Assembly (NCBI GenBank): GCA_963210315.1
Contig: OY723289.1
Location: 744,001 to 808,000, forward strand
DNA from: Rhynchopus euleeides
Lineage: Eukaryota; Euglenozoa; Diplonemea; Diplonemida; Diplonemidae
Length of the DNA: 64,000 nucleotides
Reading direction: 5' to 3'
Made by a program: the position numbers and the translations under genes. The notes under the pieces were generated by a model. The model saw nothing but the letters and a program-made list of their open reading frames with translations. It had not been told where the DNA came from and ran no database searches. Below, piece by piece: positions 49,477 through 59,723 of this stretch (its first letter is position 1; each line of letters opens with the position of its first letter).

Positions 49477-50144
49477 TAATACTTGTCATGCAAGTATTAT
49501 ACAAGTAAAATACTTGCATGACAAGTAAAATACTTGCATGCAAGTAAAATACATGTATTTTACTTGCGTGCAAGTATTTTACTTGTCATGCAAGTATTAT
49601 ACATGTATAATACTTGTCGTGCAAGTATTTTACATGTATAATACTTGCATGACAAGTATTATACATGTAAAATACATGTAAATGCATGAGATATACATGT
49701 AAAATACATGTATATCAAGTAAAAATACATGTATAATAGTTGACATGCAACTATTATACATGTATTTTTGCTTGATATACATGTATTTTACATGTATATT
49801 TCAGGCATATACATGTATTATACATGTATAATAGTTGACATGCAAGTATTATACATGTATAATACATGTAAAAATCGGTATTTTTACATGTAAAATTTAC
49901 AAGATCCCACCGTGTGGGATTTCCACACAGCGGCACGGTTGGTGGATTTTTAGTTGTCTCGTGGCGTGTGTCCCCGCCTCCCGCCCCCTCACCCCCACCC
50001 CACCCCACCCCAGATCAGACACGTTGCTCCCTGCTCCGCCATTGTCCCCCCCCTCTCTACCTACGCACTGTCATCCAGCAGGCACGCACATCCGCCTGCT
50101 TCTTGTGGCAGCTGCAGGGGCCAACCACCGCATTGCCTCTCCAT

Positions 50145-50862
50145 CTATGCCTCCTCCGTCACAAGGGGCGGCTCCAGCGACGCACGCAGCGGGTCAGGTG
50201 CATGCGAGCGGCCTGTTGGAGTGGCGGTGGGGCAGCAAAGGCAAGAGTTCCCAAGACCACAGTGTAATCATTCCCTCATCATAGCACGCAGGTCCCTTTT
50301 GATCCTATAACGGGCTGTCACCATGCGATGCATGCCCAGAGCTAGTGCTTATCTCGACCTATCCCTGCCGCAACAAGAGAAACCGACTATATGAAGCCAC
50401 GGGGAGAAAAACACGCCCCTCCTCCTGGCTAAAAAGCGGGCTGCGCCCCCTTGTTCTTGGTGGGAGGTGTGCAGAAACTGAAGAACCCCACCAGAGGGCA
50501 CGACGGGCACAACACATAACAGCAACCGACATACTGTCTGCCGCAATGCTGTACGGGACACGCACAGGCGAGGGCTCATCCTTGCGGGGGAGGGACGGGG
50601 GACGGCTGCGGGTTGCAGGGTCCAGGGGTGCCACCACCAGCTGGGGCGGCCTGGGGGTGAGGTTCGGCGACGGCGACGCGCGCGTGGGGGAGGGGGACCC
50701 CGTGAAGGCACACGCGCCCGTCTCCCCGTCAGCCGCGATGTCGGGAGACCCTTCGCGCTCTGCTGCGTCGTTCTCCGTCTCCCGCTGCGGTGCGGGGTGC
50801 TCCTCACGGTCCACCTCACCCTCCACCACCACCTTGCGTGCCTTCTGTGCCGGCTCAGACAT
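50145..50862 (-). CDS. small acidic hypothetical protein, 2 exons
   Basis: Exon 1 (50862-50535) begins MSEPAQKARKVVVEGEVD and ends at a GTATGT donor. A CTCCAACAG acceptor leads to exon 2 (50212-50145), which completes the codon and reads SRSHAPDPLRASLEPPLV before a stop. The spliced product is 131 residues; the 322-bp intron would otherwise contribute Cys/Trp-rich non-protein-like sequence. The protein is acidic in its first half, then Pro/Ser/Thr-rich, and is probably intrinsically disordered. No family recognised. Neighbouring genes are on the same strand. Confidence 0.6.
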
Positions 50863-51581
50863 GTTCCGTGCGATTCCTGCCAAGGGTGTCGCTGGAACAT
50901 CTCGGAAGGATGCAGATCGGCAATAACACCACAGAAGACACCCCAACACAAGGCCTTGCAAGCAGCTGGGGCATGCCTCTCCAAAAACACCCCCCCCCCC
51001 GTGCTTATTTCGTAGCCGAATTCACAGAAAGTGGCAGTGGCAAATATTGGGGAGGGACAACCTCGCTCTGCTGTGGGGAGAGGGGTAGATGGAGGGACGG
51101 CTGCCTTCGCACACACCCCCCTCCTTTTCCGTCTGGCACACCACCTCTGTCGACGATGGCAGTGGGTTATGCTCCACCATACACCCACCCTGCGGTGGGC
51201 ACATCTGACTTCTGTGAACCCTCTCGAAGAGGCTCACTCGCTCCCACCTCGGGCGCAGCGGCGCACCCCCCCTCCCCCCCGGAGTTATCAGGCAAGAGGC
51301 AAGGCAAGCATATCATCAAGGGCGCACACAACACCCCTTTTTTTTCTACTCCCGATCTTCTAACGAAAAGGCAACCGCCTTGTCTAGTTTTCTCTAGGTT
51401 ACCGCATTCCATGCCTTGGGAGGGGGGGAGGGGGGTAAAGGAGGGGGCCGACTATTCACCTCCCCCCCCCCCCATTGCCAGCAAACCCCCCCGCCCCGCC
51501 CCTCCACCCCACCACACACAGTAGCAACCAGGGCAGTCACCCATTTGTGTGATCCATCCACCCGCCCCCTCCCCAGGCACA
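50863..51581. other. intergenic region
   Basis: C-rich tracts (50990-51000, 51461-51475) and no coding signal; upstream of the small acidic-protein gene. Confidence 0.4.
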
Positions 51582-52439
51582 CCCAAGGCTGGACAAATGC
51601 TGCATTTTAAAAATAAAAAACATAAAATAAAATAAAGTGCAATAAAATGCAGTAAAGTGCAGTAAAGTGCAGTAAAGTGCAATAAAGTGCAGGAGAGCGT
51701 GTTGTAGGGGTGGCTCGGCGTGACGGTGGGCAGGATGCTGACCTGCCGTGCCAGGGGACCCTGATCCGCCCACTCTGGCCAACACAAGGCCACCAAGGCA
51801 GTGCCCCCGCCAGGCCCGCCCTGCTGCTGTTCGGCATGCTTGATGCTGCTTCCGAGTGCCGGGGCCAATCAGGCAGCAGGCGCACCCCAGCACCGCAGGC
51901 GCAGCAGGGCGGACCAGCACGGCGGTGTGCGGTGGGCAGTCCACCTTCCTCGGACGTTGTACAGCTGAGCTCTGGCGTACGGGTTCTTCACCATCCCGTT
52001 CGGGGAGGCTGGACATCAGAGCGGACTGAAAGCACTCAAAGCAGGACTGAAGCCAGGCGGAGGCCGCACCGATCAGGTCCTGCGAACCCACCGACCCAAC
52101 ATAGGCAGGGCACATCCATCCCGGCCTGCATTCTCTGCCGGAGCCTTGGTGCGTCCCTGTGACCTTCAGGAGAACCTCCGTGCAGGAGCGGTACTTTTTG
52201 CCATCTTCTGCGGGTTTGCGGCTGTCCGCAAACTTGCAGACGTGGCTGCACCTCTGTAAAGTGGGTGTGACTCCAGCATTTGGCCTGTCCATAGTGGTCC
52301 TCCCAGCTGTACGTATGCGAAGCCCAAGGCACCACTAAGGACCATGCACTTTATCCAAAAATCCGGAAAATAAAATACAATAAAATGCAGTAAAATAAAG
52401 TGCAGTAAAGTGCAGTAAAAATTTGCTGCCAGCCTTGGG
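51582..52439. mobile_element. non-autonomous element 'G' with AGTAAAGTGC subterminal arrays
   Basis: Inverted termini CCCAAGGCTGG and CCAGCCTTGGG, flanked by CACA on both sides. Just inside each end are arrays of ~10-bp units (GCAGTAAAGT, GCAATAAAAT) in A/T-rich sequence: about 51600-51690 and 52366-52420. The ~650-bp middle is GC-rich and has an open but unconvincing minus frame. Subterminal repeats of this kind are typical transposase-binding arrays of hAT- or Mutator-like elements; class not determinable here. Confidence 0.7.
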
Positions 52440-52516
52440 CACACCCCATGCAAGGCATCTAAGGATACCAGAAGACATCGAGTCTGTGTCACTACACTCC
52501 TCCTCCCGCCCCCCCC

Positions 52517-53068
52517 TTAAACCCCTGTCACGGAAAGCCGGTCGAAGTGTTGCGATATGAGGGAGAGTCGGAAGAACACCTGGCCTGATGGGATGGTCTG
52601 CAGGCGGAAGCGGTTCTCCATCTTGTGGACGATGTTGTCATCCCGGAGCTGCGGTGCACCGCCCAGCAGGGCTTCGCGGATGACGTCCAGCATTGAGGGC
52701 GGTGCTGGGCTCCATGTCTGCACTTCAATCAGCTGATCGCAGAAGCCGGAGGTGCACGTCGGGACGTAGGCCATCCCATATGCGACAAAATCTTTCCGCC
52801 CATATGCGTCTTGCCGCCAGACGTGAACCACAAGCTTCGGCCAGCCCTGGATGTTCTGCGTCTTGAAGTGCACATCGATGGGGTGTGCGAAAACCGCGCC
52901 AAATTCACCGGGACCCTCCCCCTCGATCACATGCGTCTGCCCCTGCTCCGGCCCCTCCACGTGCTCCCAGTGCGCACCCGTCACAATCTCCCACAGCACG
53001 AACAGGTTGGGGCGGTTGAAGTTCTTCGCATGGCTCAGCTGCCCGATAATATGCAGCTCACCGGGCAT
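52517..53068 (-). CDS. B9D2: B9 domain-containing protein 2
   Basis: A 183-residue single-exon protein of the B9 family (C2-like beta-sandwich); the human protein has 175. With B9D1 and MKS1 it forms the B9 complex of the ciliary transition zone, gating membrane-protein entry to the flagellum. Family landmarks run the whole length: GELHIIGQLSHAKNF at the N-terminus, LFVLWEIVTGAHWEHVEG, HPIDVHFKTQNIQGWPKLVV, VWRQDAYGRKDFVAYGMAYV, then GGAPQLRDDNIVHKMENRFR and the terminal FDRLSVTGV. The start at 53068 (GCGATGCC) is the first ATG and gives a full-length N-terminus. A CCGCCTGCAG acceptor lies about 50 nt upstream. No introns. Confidence 0.96.
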   Translation of the reverse strand: MPGELHIIGQLSHAKNFNRPNLFVLWEIVTGAHWEHVEGPEQGQTHVIEGEGPGEFGAVFAHPIDVHFKTQNIQGWPKLVVHVWRQDAYGRKDFVAYGMAYVPTCTSGFCDQLIEVQTWSPAPPSMLDVIREALLGGAPQLRDDNIVHKMENRFRLQTIPSGQVFFRLSLISQHFDRLSVTGV

Positions 53069-53763
53069 CGCCGGGCAGCCACACCACTGCCGGTGCCACG
53101 GCTACCACCGACTAGGCCCACTGCAGGCGGAAGGGCCCGTGGGAGTGGGAGGGGGGTGTGGGGGGGACACCACACAATACACTCACCCCACGCCAAACCC
53201 AACACCCCGCGACGCGTGTAGCTGCGTCGATGTGGGGAGGGGAAGAGCCTGGTATGTTGTATTCAGGGGGAGGTGTGTCGGTGTTGGGGAGAAGTCGGTG
53301 ATGGGAAGAATTGCCAAGAGGAGGGCTCGGGGCTTGGGAAAGAACAGCGAAGGTGTGGTGGATGGGTGGCGGGGGTAGGAATGTGAGAGAGCCCGTCTCC
53401 CAAGGGTAGGGCCGGGGCGCGGGTGGGGCGGGGGGAGGGAGCGCGGGGGGGTATGGCGGAACATCGTTTTAAGTCCCCTCTTTCAACCCGGAGATCCCCA
53501 CCTCCCCATCGCCTTGATGAACTGCGAGGTGAACCCATCCCATCCCAGCCCAGCCCAGCCTTCTAAACAAACCCTGTATGTCACACAGATGGACATGCTT
53601 CCACGCCCATCCCCCACCCACACTGAAGTCCGAATCTCACATCACAGCGCTGCCGGCAGGTGAGAAAGGGAATAACCGATTTGCCTATCTACCAGCTCTG
53701 CGCCCTCACCCCGCGCACAACAGGCTCCAACCCCGACGCGACCCCCGTGTGATGAGCGCTCAT

Positions 53764-54294
53764 TCAGGCCTGCTGCAGGAATTCCCTCGCATGCTGGACA
53801 GCTGCGGGGAGGACGGTGGAGGCGAAAAGCGCATCTTCCTCGGGCGTGAGGGGTGTCAGAACGCCTCGGTAGGGCGCAGCGTCAGCAGGCGGGCCCCTCT
53901 TGGCACCAATGCGAAGGAAGGCGACTTCGGATGTGCCGAGCTGTGCGGCTGTGCTCCGCAGGCCGCCATGAGCGCAGGAGATGCTCTTGGAGAGCCGCAC
54001 TTCGCCAAAGGGAAGGCGCAGGTCATCGGCAACAACGAGGATGTCCTGTGGGGCTGCGGAGTAGGACTCGGCGGCACGCCTGACGCACCACCCGCTGCCG
54101 TTCATCGGCAGGCCAGGCATCACAGTGGCGTATCCGCTCCCGGTGCGCCACCAAGACAAGGCAGTCCAGGACCACCCCCACCCCCGCCCCTCCCCGTCCT
54201 CCCCATGCAGCGCAGCGCAGACAGCACGACCAAAGTTGTGCGGTGTACCGCTTCCAACCCACCCCGAATTACCCAGGCCCACAATGAGCCTCAT
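53764..54294 (-). CDS. PTH1: peptidyl-tRNA hydrolase, bacterial/PTH1 type
   Basis: A 176-residue PTH1-family esterase, which frees tRNA from prematurely released peptidyl-tRNA, normally in mitochondria or plastids in eukaryotes. Landmarks are VGLGNSG (Asn9), PHNFG (catalytic His19), LPMNGSG (Asn65), ADDLRLPFG (Asp90, partner of the His), and LRIGAKRG near the C-terminus. The Asn after the GGH motif (Asn114 in E. coli) is Gly110 here (CAHGGLRS), a notable substitution at a substrate-binding position. Start: the ATG at 54294 follows a CTCTGTGATTTTCTCTGCCAA tract with the first AG inside ATGAG, so that AG could instead be a splice acceptor and the true N-terminus (perhaps a targeting sequence) may lie on an upstream exon. 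The C-terminal tail is short. Confidence 0.88.
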   Translation of the reverse strand: MRLIVGLGNSGWVGSGTPHNFGRAVCAALHGEDGEGRGWGWSWTALSWWRTGSGYATVMPGLPMNGSGWCVRRAAESYSAAPQDILVVADDLRLPFGEVRLSKSISCAHGGLRSTAAQLGTSEVAFLRIGAKRGPPADAAPYRGVLTPLTPEEDALFASTVLPAAVQHAREFLQQA

Positions 54295-55225
54295 TTGGCA
54301 GAGAAAATCACAGAGACAGTGAAGCGAGAGGGAAGCGCACGCGGGGGGGAGTTTGCTCTGGTTCGCGCGGTCGGGGGAGGAGGGGGTGGGGAAGTGGTGG
54401 TTCCAGATGCAGGAGTTACACTGGGAATAAAGTGAAATCGAGCAATCGAGCAACGTTCAGTCGACCGGACTGACCAGGTCGGGAGGGGGGGCAACACGTA
54501 GCAGGCTGGGGACAAAAGGGGCAGGGGCAGGGGCAGGGGTGGGGCGGGGTGGGGGTGGGAGGTGAATCTACACCACTCAAGTGTTTCCCCTTCGTTCTCT
54601 CTCTGTCTCTCCCCCACCCCCCTCCCAAGCAACCGAACTGAACAACGGCGACAACGGTGGCATTCTTCCTCAGACATTATGTGGTTTGGGGAGGTATGTT
54701 TCAACCCCTATCGCACACACGCACATGCACTTCCCCTGTTGGCTCCTTATAGGCGAGCTTGTGGTAGAAGCATGCACTCCCCCTCACACACACACCAGAG
54801 AATCACAGCGCGGCAAGACGTACCCCACAAGAAGGATACTTTCAACACACATGCCACATACGGCACACAGCTTTCACAGGCACGCAGAGCTCACACAGGG
54901 CGTCTGGCACGCCAGGTCTCTGCCATTCAGTTCAGCACCACTGTCCCGTTCACCTTTTTTTCAGAAGAAAAAATACCCTGAGTCTATTAGGATTCGTTCA
55001 GTTCAACCTGTCTCAAAGCACGCGGGAGGTGCATGTGTGTTTAAAGGGCACAAAGAGGCTAGTCGAGTCGGGAAGAAGGGGGCCATGCGGGCAGCTCTCA
55101 GAAGGCATGTGGCTAGATACTGTTCGCCGGGTTTTGCAGCATCTGACAGCAGCAGCGTTGCCGCCCCGCAGTGTGTGCGGGAGGGCAATGGTTCCGCACA
55201 ACAGAACACCACACACACCCAGCCC
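54295..55225. other. intergenic region
   Basis: Between the PTH1 start and the IFT20 stop. Polypurine tract at 54478-54565 and no convincing exon, although an upstream PTH1 exon could lie here. Confidence 0.4.
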
Positions 55226-55766
55226 TCAGTCGGTGAATGAGAGCCGCTCGATCAGCTGCTTTTGTTCTTGCTCCACCTGTGGCAGTGGTGTGGTGTGGGT
55301 GGTGTCGGTGTTTCGAGGGCATCAGTGCGGTGCAGATCGACAATGGATGTTCCAAACAAAGAAGCTGGCAGCAATCCGAATCAGCAAATAAAAGCAGGGG
55401 CTCTGTGACTGCATGCTACTCCGGACACACCTTCCTCAGGTAGTTGTGCTCTGCAACATAGCGGTCGAGCTCGATCTGCTTCTCCTTGACACGGAGTCGC
55501 AGCTCTGTTTCTTTCCGCTTCCGGATCTCAGCCTCACCCTTGACCTTCAGGCGCAGCCCAATGGCCTTCAGCTTGGCGGCGTCGATCTGCTCACTCTGCT
55601 GCTCCACTGTGTTGACCACAGTGGACACCACGTTCTGGAAGGACTGCAGCTTGTCAACGAAGGCTACAGCCTGCTCCTGCAGCGCCACTGCATCGTTGAA
55701 CTTATCGGGATCGTAAATCCGCAGCTGCTGCACTTCGTCGAACATGACAAGCCGCTCATCGCTCAT
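55226..55766 (-). CDS. IFT20: intraflagellar transport protein 20, 2 exons
   Basis: A subunit of IFT complex B that pairs with IFT54 and links the Golgi/ciliary-base pool of membrane cargo to anterograde transport. Exons are 55766-55431 and 55276-55226 (intron 154 bp, phase 0), giving 128 residues; the human protein has 132. The exon 1 product shows the family layout: MFDEVQQLRIYDPDKF, FVDKLQSFQNVVSTVV, KLKAIGLRLKVKGEAEIRKR, then the KEKQIELDRYVAEHNYLRK coiled coil. Exon 2 finishes VEQEQKQLIERLSFTD, matching the family's terminal helix. The ATG at 55766 is preferred over 55844 because it aligns with the family start and a CTACACAG acceptor lies 24 nt upstream. Confidence 0.94.
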
Positions 55767-56211
55767 CTTGGTTGCGGCCGGTTCGGCTCGCTGTGTAGGT
55801 GTCTGGTGCAGACTAGATGTGGTTTGGTCGTTGGAGGGTGACACCCTGCCGAGTTTCGGCTGGAATGCAACGTGGGAAAGACCCGATATACCGCAGGGTG
55901 TGGGGGGGGCAGCAACTCAACCAACTAGCGTATGATCCGTTGGGTTGTGCCCCATTCCCCCGTGTTTACGGGAGGAACCGATGCACTCCCACCTTGTGTG
56001 CTCCTGCAGCCCACCGGGAATAGACCACACACAGTGTAAATAGCAACTCATGAGGGCATGGGGTGTGCTTCCCTCTTGCAGGACTGACTGCACGACCCCC
56101 ACCACCCACCCCCCCCCCCCACCAAGGCACCAGCAGGGTTAGCAGGCTAGGCTCAATCCGGCACACAGAACCCTCAGCACGATGCTAGCTTCTGCCGGGT
56201 GCGGCAGGCCG
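55767..56211. other. intergenic region
   Basis: Between the IFT20 start and the stop of the alpha-kinase-like gene. A C run at 56107-56120; otherwise nothing recognised. Confidence 0.4.
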
Positions 56212-58530
56212 TTAAGGCCTGCTTCTGCCCCCGCGCCGAACCACCTTTGCAGCATAGTAGGGAACAGGCGAAAGCCGCAAAGCACGGCACAGCCGCCCGC
56301 ACTGGTGGGTGTTGAAGAAATCATGCACACGCTCCCTCCCGAGAAGCTGCGACTCACTGTGGACACGGTCTGCCCACGCGTCTGAATCGCTCTCGGGCAC
56401 CGCCTCCAGCAGAGCGTGCGTGTCACACAGAGCAAGCCGCACCTCGATGGCTGTGCTGCGCACAAACTTGGAGACCAGAACCATCGCTGTCTGCTTCGAC
56501 GCCACGAAGGAGTAGTGGGAGAAGCAGTGGAACATCTCCTCTGTCCCTGACACGTCCTCCAGGAGGGGGCGGTGCCGCTGCGCACCGCGCCACACGCGGT
56601 ACTGCCCATCGGGCTGCAGCATGCCGCACAGCACGCCCTGCGGGTCCTGCGTCTCATAAGGGTCGGGGCGGTCCACGCGGTAGTAGCTGCTGCCCATCTC
56701 CACGAGACACGCCTGCGTGAAGCGGATGTCAGGCGTGACCTTTCCGGAGCGCTGCGTCTTGAGCCGGTTGAAGGCGGCAGCATAGGTTGCACCTACAGTG
56801 TACGTCACGACATCGATGTAGTGCGCCACCTTGCGTGCTGGCACCCGCGCAAGCATCTCGCCGAGCGTGCCTGCCATCAGGGCCAGCTCGCGCTGCAGGG
56901 GTGGCGGGTGCCGTGCATCAGCCATGCACCCCGTTGCGCCCTGGACATCGTCGTAGCCTGCCCCGCGTGGGTCCTCTGCATGCACGATGCTTGCGATGAA
57001 CACCCTGCTGGGATGATGGCTCTCCCAGTAGCGGAACACAGTGCGGTTCAGCAGAGCGGCATGCACGTGCCGCACCGCGACAGGGTTCACCGTCGCCTGC
57101 ACCTCATAGGCAGCCCACCGGTTGGCAGCGGTGAGATACTCATACCGCACGGCAGACCTCCCGGTGGCCATCATATCCGAGAGGGGCGCACTGCTGCAGG
57201 CGGGCGACACCGCCCGCAGCGCCCCCCCAGCCGCAGCAGGCTGGGGCGAAGGGGCGTGGGGGGTGCACTCCCCACGGCTGCTGCTGGGCGCCGCTGCCAC
57301 TACCGCACCCCCCACGCCCTCCGCCTCCTCCGACTCGCCGTCAGCCTCCTGCGGCGCCTCCTCCAGGGGCTGCGGCTGCGGCACCACAGCAACCGCCTTC
57401 AGCTGCGGCGCCCTGCTGGGCACCCGCGCCGTCTGCGCCTGCTGCCGCTGCTGCGGGGGCCGCACACCCCTGGCCTCCTGCACACTCTCCTGCACGCGGC
57501 TGCTCATGATGGTCAGCGGGCCGCACCGCTTCGTCACACGCAGGACACGCCGCACCTTCAGCCTGCCGGGCGGCGGCGGCACCCCCGCCCCCTCCTCCTC
57601 CTCCTCGCCCTCCCCCTGCGCCGCAGGGCTCTCGATGCGCAGGGCACCTGCTGCCGGACCCCCCGCCACAGCGGGCGGCACGGCACGCTGCACCCAGAGG
57701 GCGGCCGGCGCACACCCCCCCTGCACCGCTGCAGCCCCGGGCTGCTGGGCGGCATGCCGCCACACGCCGCGCCGCAGAGCGGAGGCGGGCGGCGCGCCAC
57801 GCATGCCCATCGCAGCGACCGACGCCACGACCTCCGCATCGCTGGGCACCAGGGCATCGAGGGTGAAGGCGGGGGCAGGGCTGCCTGCAGGCACGCCCTG
57901 CGTGGGGGTGTGATCCAGGCTTGCCACAGCGCAGGCCGCGCCGAGCGCCACCGCCGCCACAGGCCCCGCCACGGCGAGGGCCTGGCGCATGCGGTGGTGC
58001 CGCGTGACAGGGTTGCGCTCCGCATTCAGCATGGGGCACGCCAGCAGCACCCCATCCAACTGCACCTGGGGCGCCCTCCCCAGCAGTGCGGGGGAGGGCA
58101 CCCGCGCAGCGGCAGGGGGCTGCGGCGTGGCGCTCAGGGCACGCTGGACAGGGCTCTCCGGTGGGGGCAGCCCCTGGTAGGGCGACACGGTCACCTCCAG
58201 GCACTCCTCCTCCCCGGCAGAGGCTGCGTCGTCAACACCGTCGACGAGGGGCTCACAGTGGACAGCCTTTGGGTCGGCGGCGAGGGCATACTGGGGACGT
58301 GGCACCTCGCTAGCCTCGGTGTGGGAGAATCCACGAGCCAGGATGCGCTGGCGGCGGACAGCGGGGCGGGCTGCCGCCTTCGGTGGTGCTGCGGTGAGGC
58401 GGCCGTCCTGCTTGCGGAGCACGCACCCCGCATCGGTGGCAGATGTGCGCGAGGTGGGGCTGGAGAGGTCCACCCCCGCCCCGACGAGGATCTTCCCAAT
58501 AACGTATTTCAGATCCCCGAGGGACTGCAT
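56212..58530 (-). CDS. alpha-kinase-fold protein with degenerate active site
   Basis: A 772-residue frame. The last ~270 residues match the alpha-kinase domain (EEF2K/TRPM7/myosin-heavy-chain-kinase family): YEVQATVNPVAV, AAAFNRLKTQRSG, IRFTQACLVEMGSSYYRVDR, MFHCFSHYSF, and VHDFFNTHQCGRLCRALRL. The structural zinc ligands are kept: His672 in FSHYSF, His742, Cys744 and Cys748. The usual LxxDLQG metal/catalytic motif is replaced by VLVSKFV near 684-690, and the GDGNLG-type loop before the zinc helix is reduced to SQLLGRE; only a CDTH segment (702-705) may correspond to the TDP Asp. Inactivity is therefore likely. The first ~480 residues are low complexity (Ala, Pro, Gln, poly-Glu), apart from an N-terminal LKYVIGKILVGAG helix. 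The first AG after the pyrimidine tract falls inside ATGCAG, so the start is not certain. Confidence 0.85.
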   Translation of the reverse strand: MQSLGDLKYVIGKILVGAGVDLSSPTSRTSATDAGCVLRKQDGRLTAAPPKAAARPAVRRQRILARGFSHTEASEVPRPQYALAADPKAVHCEPLVDGVDDAASAGEEECLEVTVSPYQGLPPPESPVQRALSATPQPPAAARVPSPALLGRAPQVQLDGVLLACPMLNAERNPVTRHHRMRQALAVAGPVAAVALGAACAVASLDHTPTQGVPAGSPAPAFTLDALVPSDAEVVASVAAMGMRGAPPASALRRGVWRHAAQQPGAAAVQGGCAPAALWVQRAVPPAVAGGPAAGALRIESPAAQGEGEEEEEGAGVPPPPGRLKVRRVLRVTKRCGPLTIMSSRVQESVQEARGVRPPQQRQQAQTARVPSRAPQLKAVAVVPQPQPLEEAPQEADGESEEAEGVGGAVVAAAPSSSRGECTPHAPSPQPAAAGGALRAVSPACSSAPLSDMMATGRSAVRYEYLTAANRWAAYEVQATVNPVAVRHVHAALLNRTVFRYWESHHPSRVFIASIVHAEDPRGAGYDDVQGATGCMADARHPPPLQRELALMAGTLGEMLARVPARKVAHYIDVVTYTVGATYAAAFNRLKTQRSGKVTPDIRFTQACLVEMGSSYYRVDRPDPYETQDPQGVLCGMLQPDGQYRVWRGAQRHRPLLEDVSGTEEMFHCFSHYSFVASKQTAMVLVSKFVRSTAIEVRLALCDTHALLEAVPESDSDAWADRVHSESQLLGRERVHDFFNTHQCGRLCRALRLSPVPYYAAKVVRRGGRSRP

Positions 58531-59723
58531 TGTGCCGAGAGGTTGGGGGAATAGATCAGGTCAAGGCGAGGGAGATGCAGGCGGATGATACACAGCAGCA
58601 GGTGTGGTGCCATGGGCGGAGGGTGGTGGGGATGGGGAGGGATGGCCTCAAGGCAGGGCAAAGGCCTGCCCTGGAGAGGGGCAGTGTGGCATGGAGCCCT
58701 GGCGTTCCTCCTGAAGTGGTGGGTGGGGTTGTGTGGTGGAGTAGCAGAGAAGAGTCAGGGAAACAGCTATGTTTTGGGCAAGATGGAGGGCAAAAAAGGG
58801 GGGGGGGGGGGAGGCAGGGAGGGAGGTGGGTGGGTGGTTAACTGAGGCAGGTTCTCTTGAACCATGGCCCTCTCTCTCTCTCTCTCCCCCCCCCCTCTCC
58901 CGTTGTCCCCAACACCCCTCCTCGCTCCCCCCCCCCACCCCCTCCCTCTCCCCCAGCTGCCAGTTTAAAACAAAGGAGGGAGGGGGGGTGGGTGTATCTT
59001 CTCTGAGATTCTTCTTATCTTGCGCGACACAACAGACACACACTCAGGGGGGACAGGTTGCCCCTGCTGCATCCCCCCACGGTCTTGCTTGGGGCTGCGT
59101 CTCGCCCAGAAGTGCAGCCCTCACCTCCACACCCACACCCCAACCCCCTGGGATGCGTTGTGCAGGGGGAGAGGTTGACGTCTCGGGGCTTCTGGGGACC
59201 AGGAAGCTAACCAACAAAGAGCCGCCAGATCTGACCCGGGCCCCCCACCCCCCGCCCCGTTGGGGTATGGGTGGTGTCAGCGGCCCTGTGGTGTGGCGTG
59301 CACAATGCTGCCAGAAGGCAGATCGTCCGGAGTGTGTTTCCTTTTTTTGGTATCGACGACCACACCCCCGATGCGCGGGACGACCGGTGAGTGATGTACA
59401 CAGGTTCATTATTTTTGAACGATGTTTAGCCTCCTCCTATGCCTCTCGCAGCTGAGAAGAGTCACTGCAGGAGCTGAGAGGAGGGTAGGTGGGGGTGGCG
59501 GCGGAGCGCTGTTTCGGTTCTTCTGGCCGCACGGTGTGGCATTGCCTAATAATGTCACATCCTCTTCCTCTTCGGGGATTTGCGTTATTTTTTTGCTGGT
59601 ATCCTTCGCCGACCCGCTCCCCCCGCCCTGCTGTGTCGGGGCTGAACCAGGCTGCGGGAATACCGTTTGCATAACAAGGCCTTGCACTCCTGGGGTGCAT
59701 AGGAGAGCTCTTCGTTCTTAACC

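Larger units (their letters stand above)
48000..49914. mobile_element. long-TIR element 'E' built from ACATGTA palindromes, host to nested elements
   Basis: The left end CACGGTGGGATCTTGTAAAT (48000) recurs as its reverse complement at the right end (49914). Homology continues inward for more than 120 bp on each side, through a dense series of ACATGTAT, TATACATG and ACTTGCATG palindromes. Elements D and B lie inside. No ORF with transposase character. No clear target duplication was identified. Confidence 0.75.

Noticed and set aside
51537..52292. 251-codon minus frame overlapping element G
   Set aside because: It runs through the decamer array (LHFIALYC repeats) and the element's end, so it is repeat-derived.
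56572..58554. 660-codon plus-strand open frame
   Set aside because: Antisense shadow of the alpha-kinase-like gene; low complexity and no domain.
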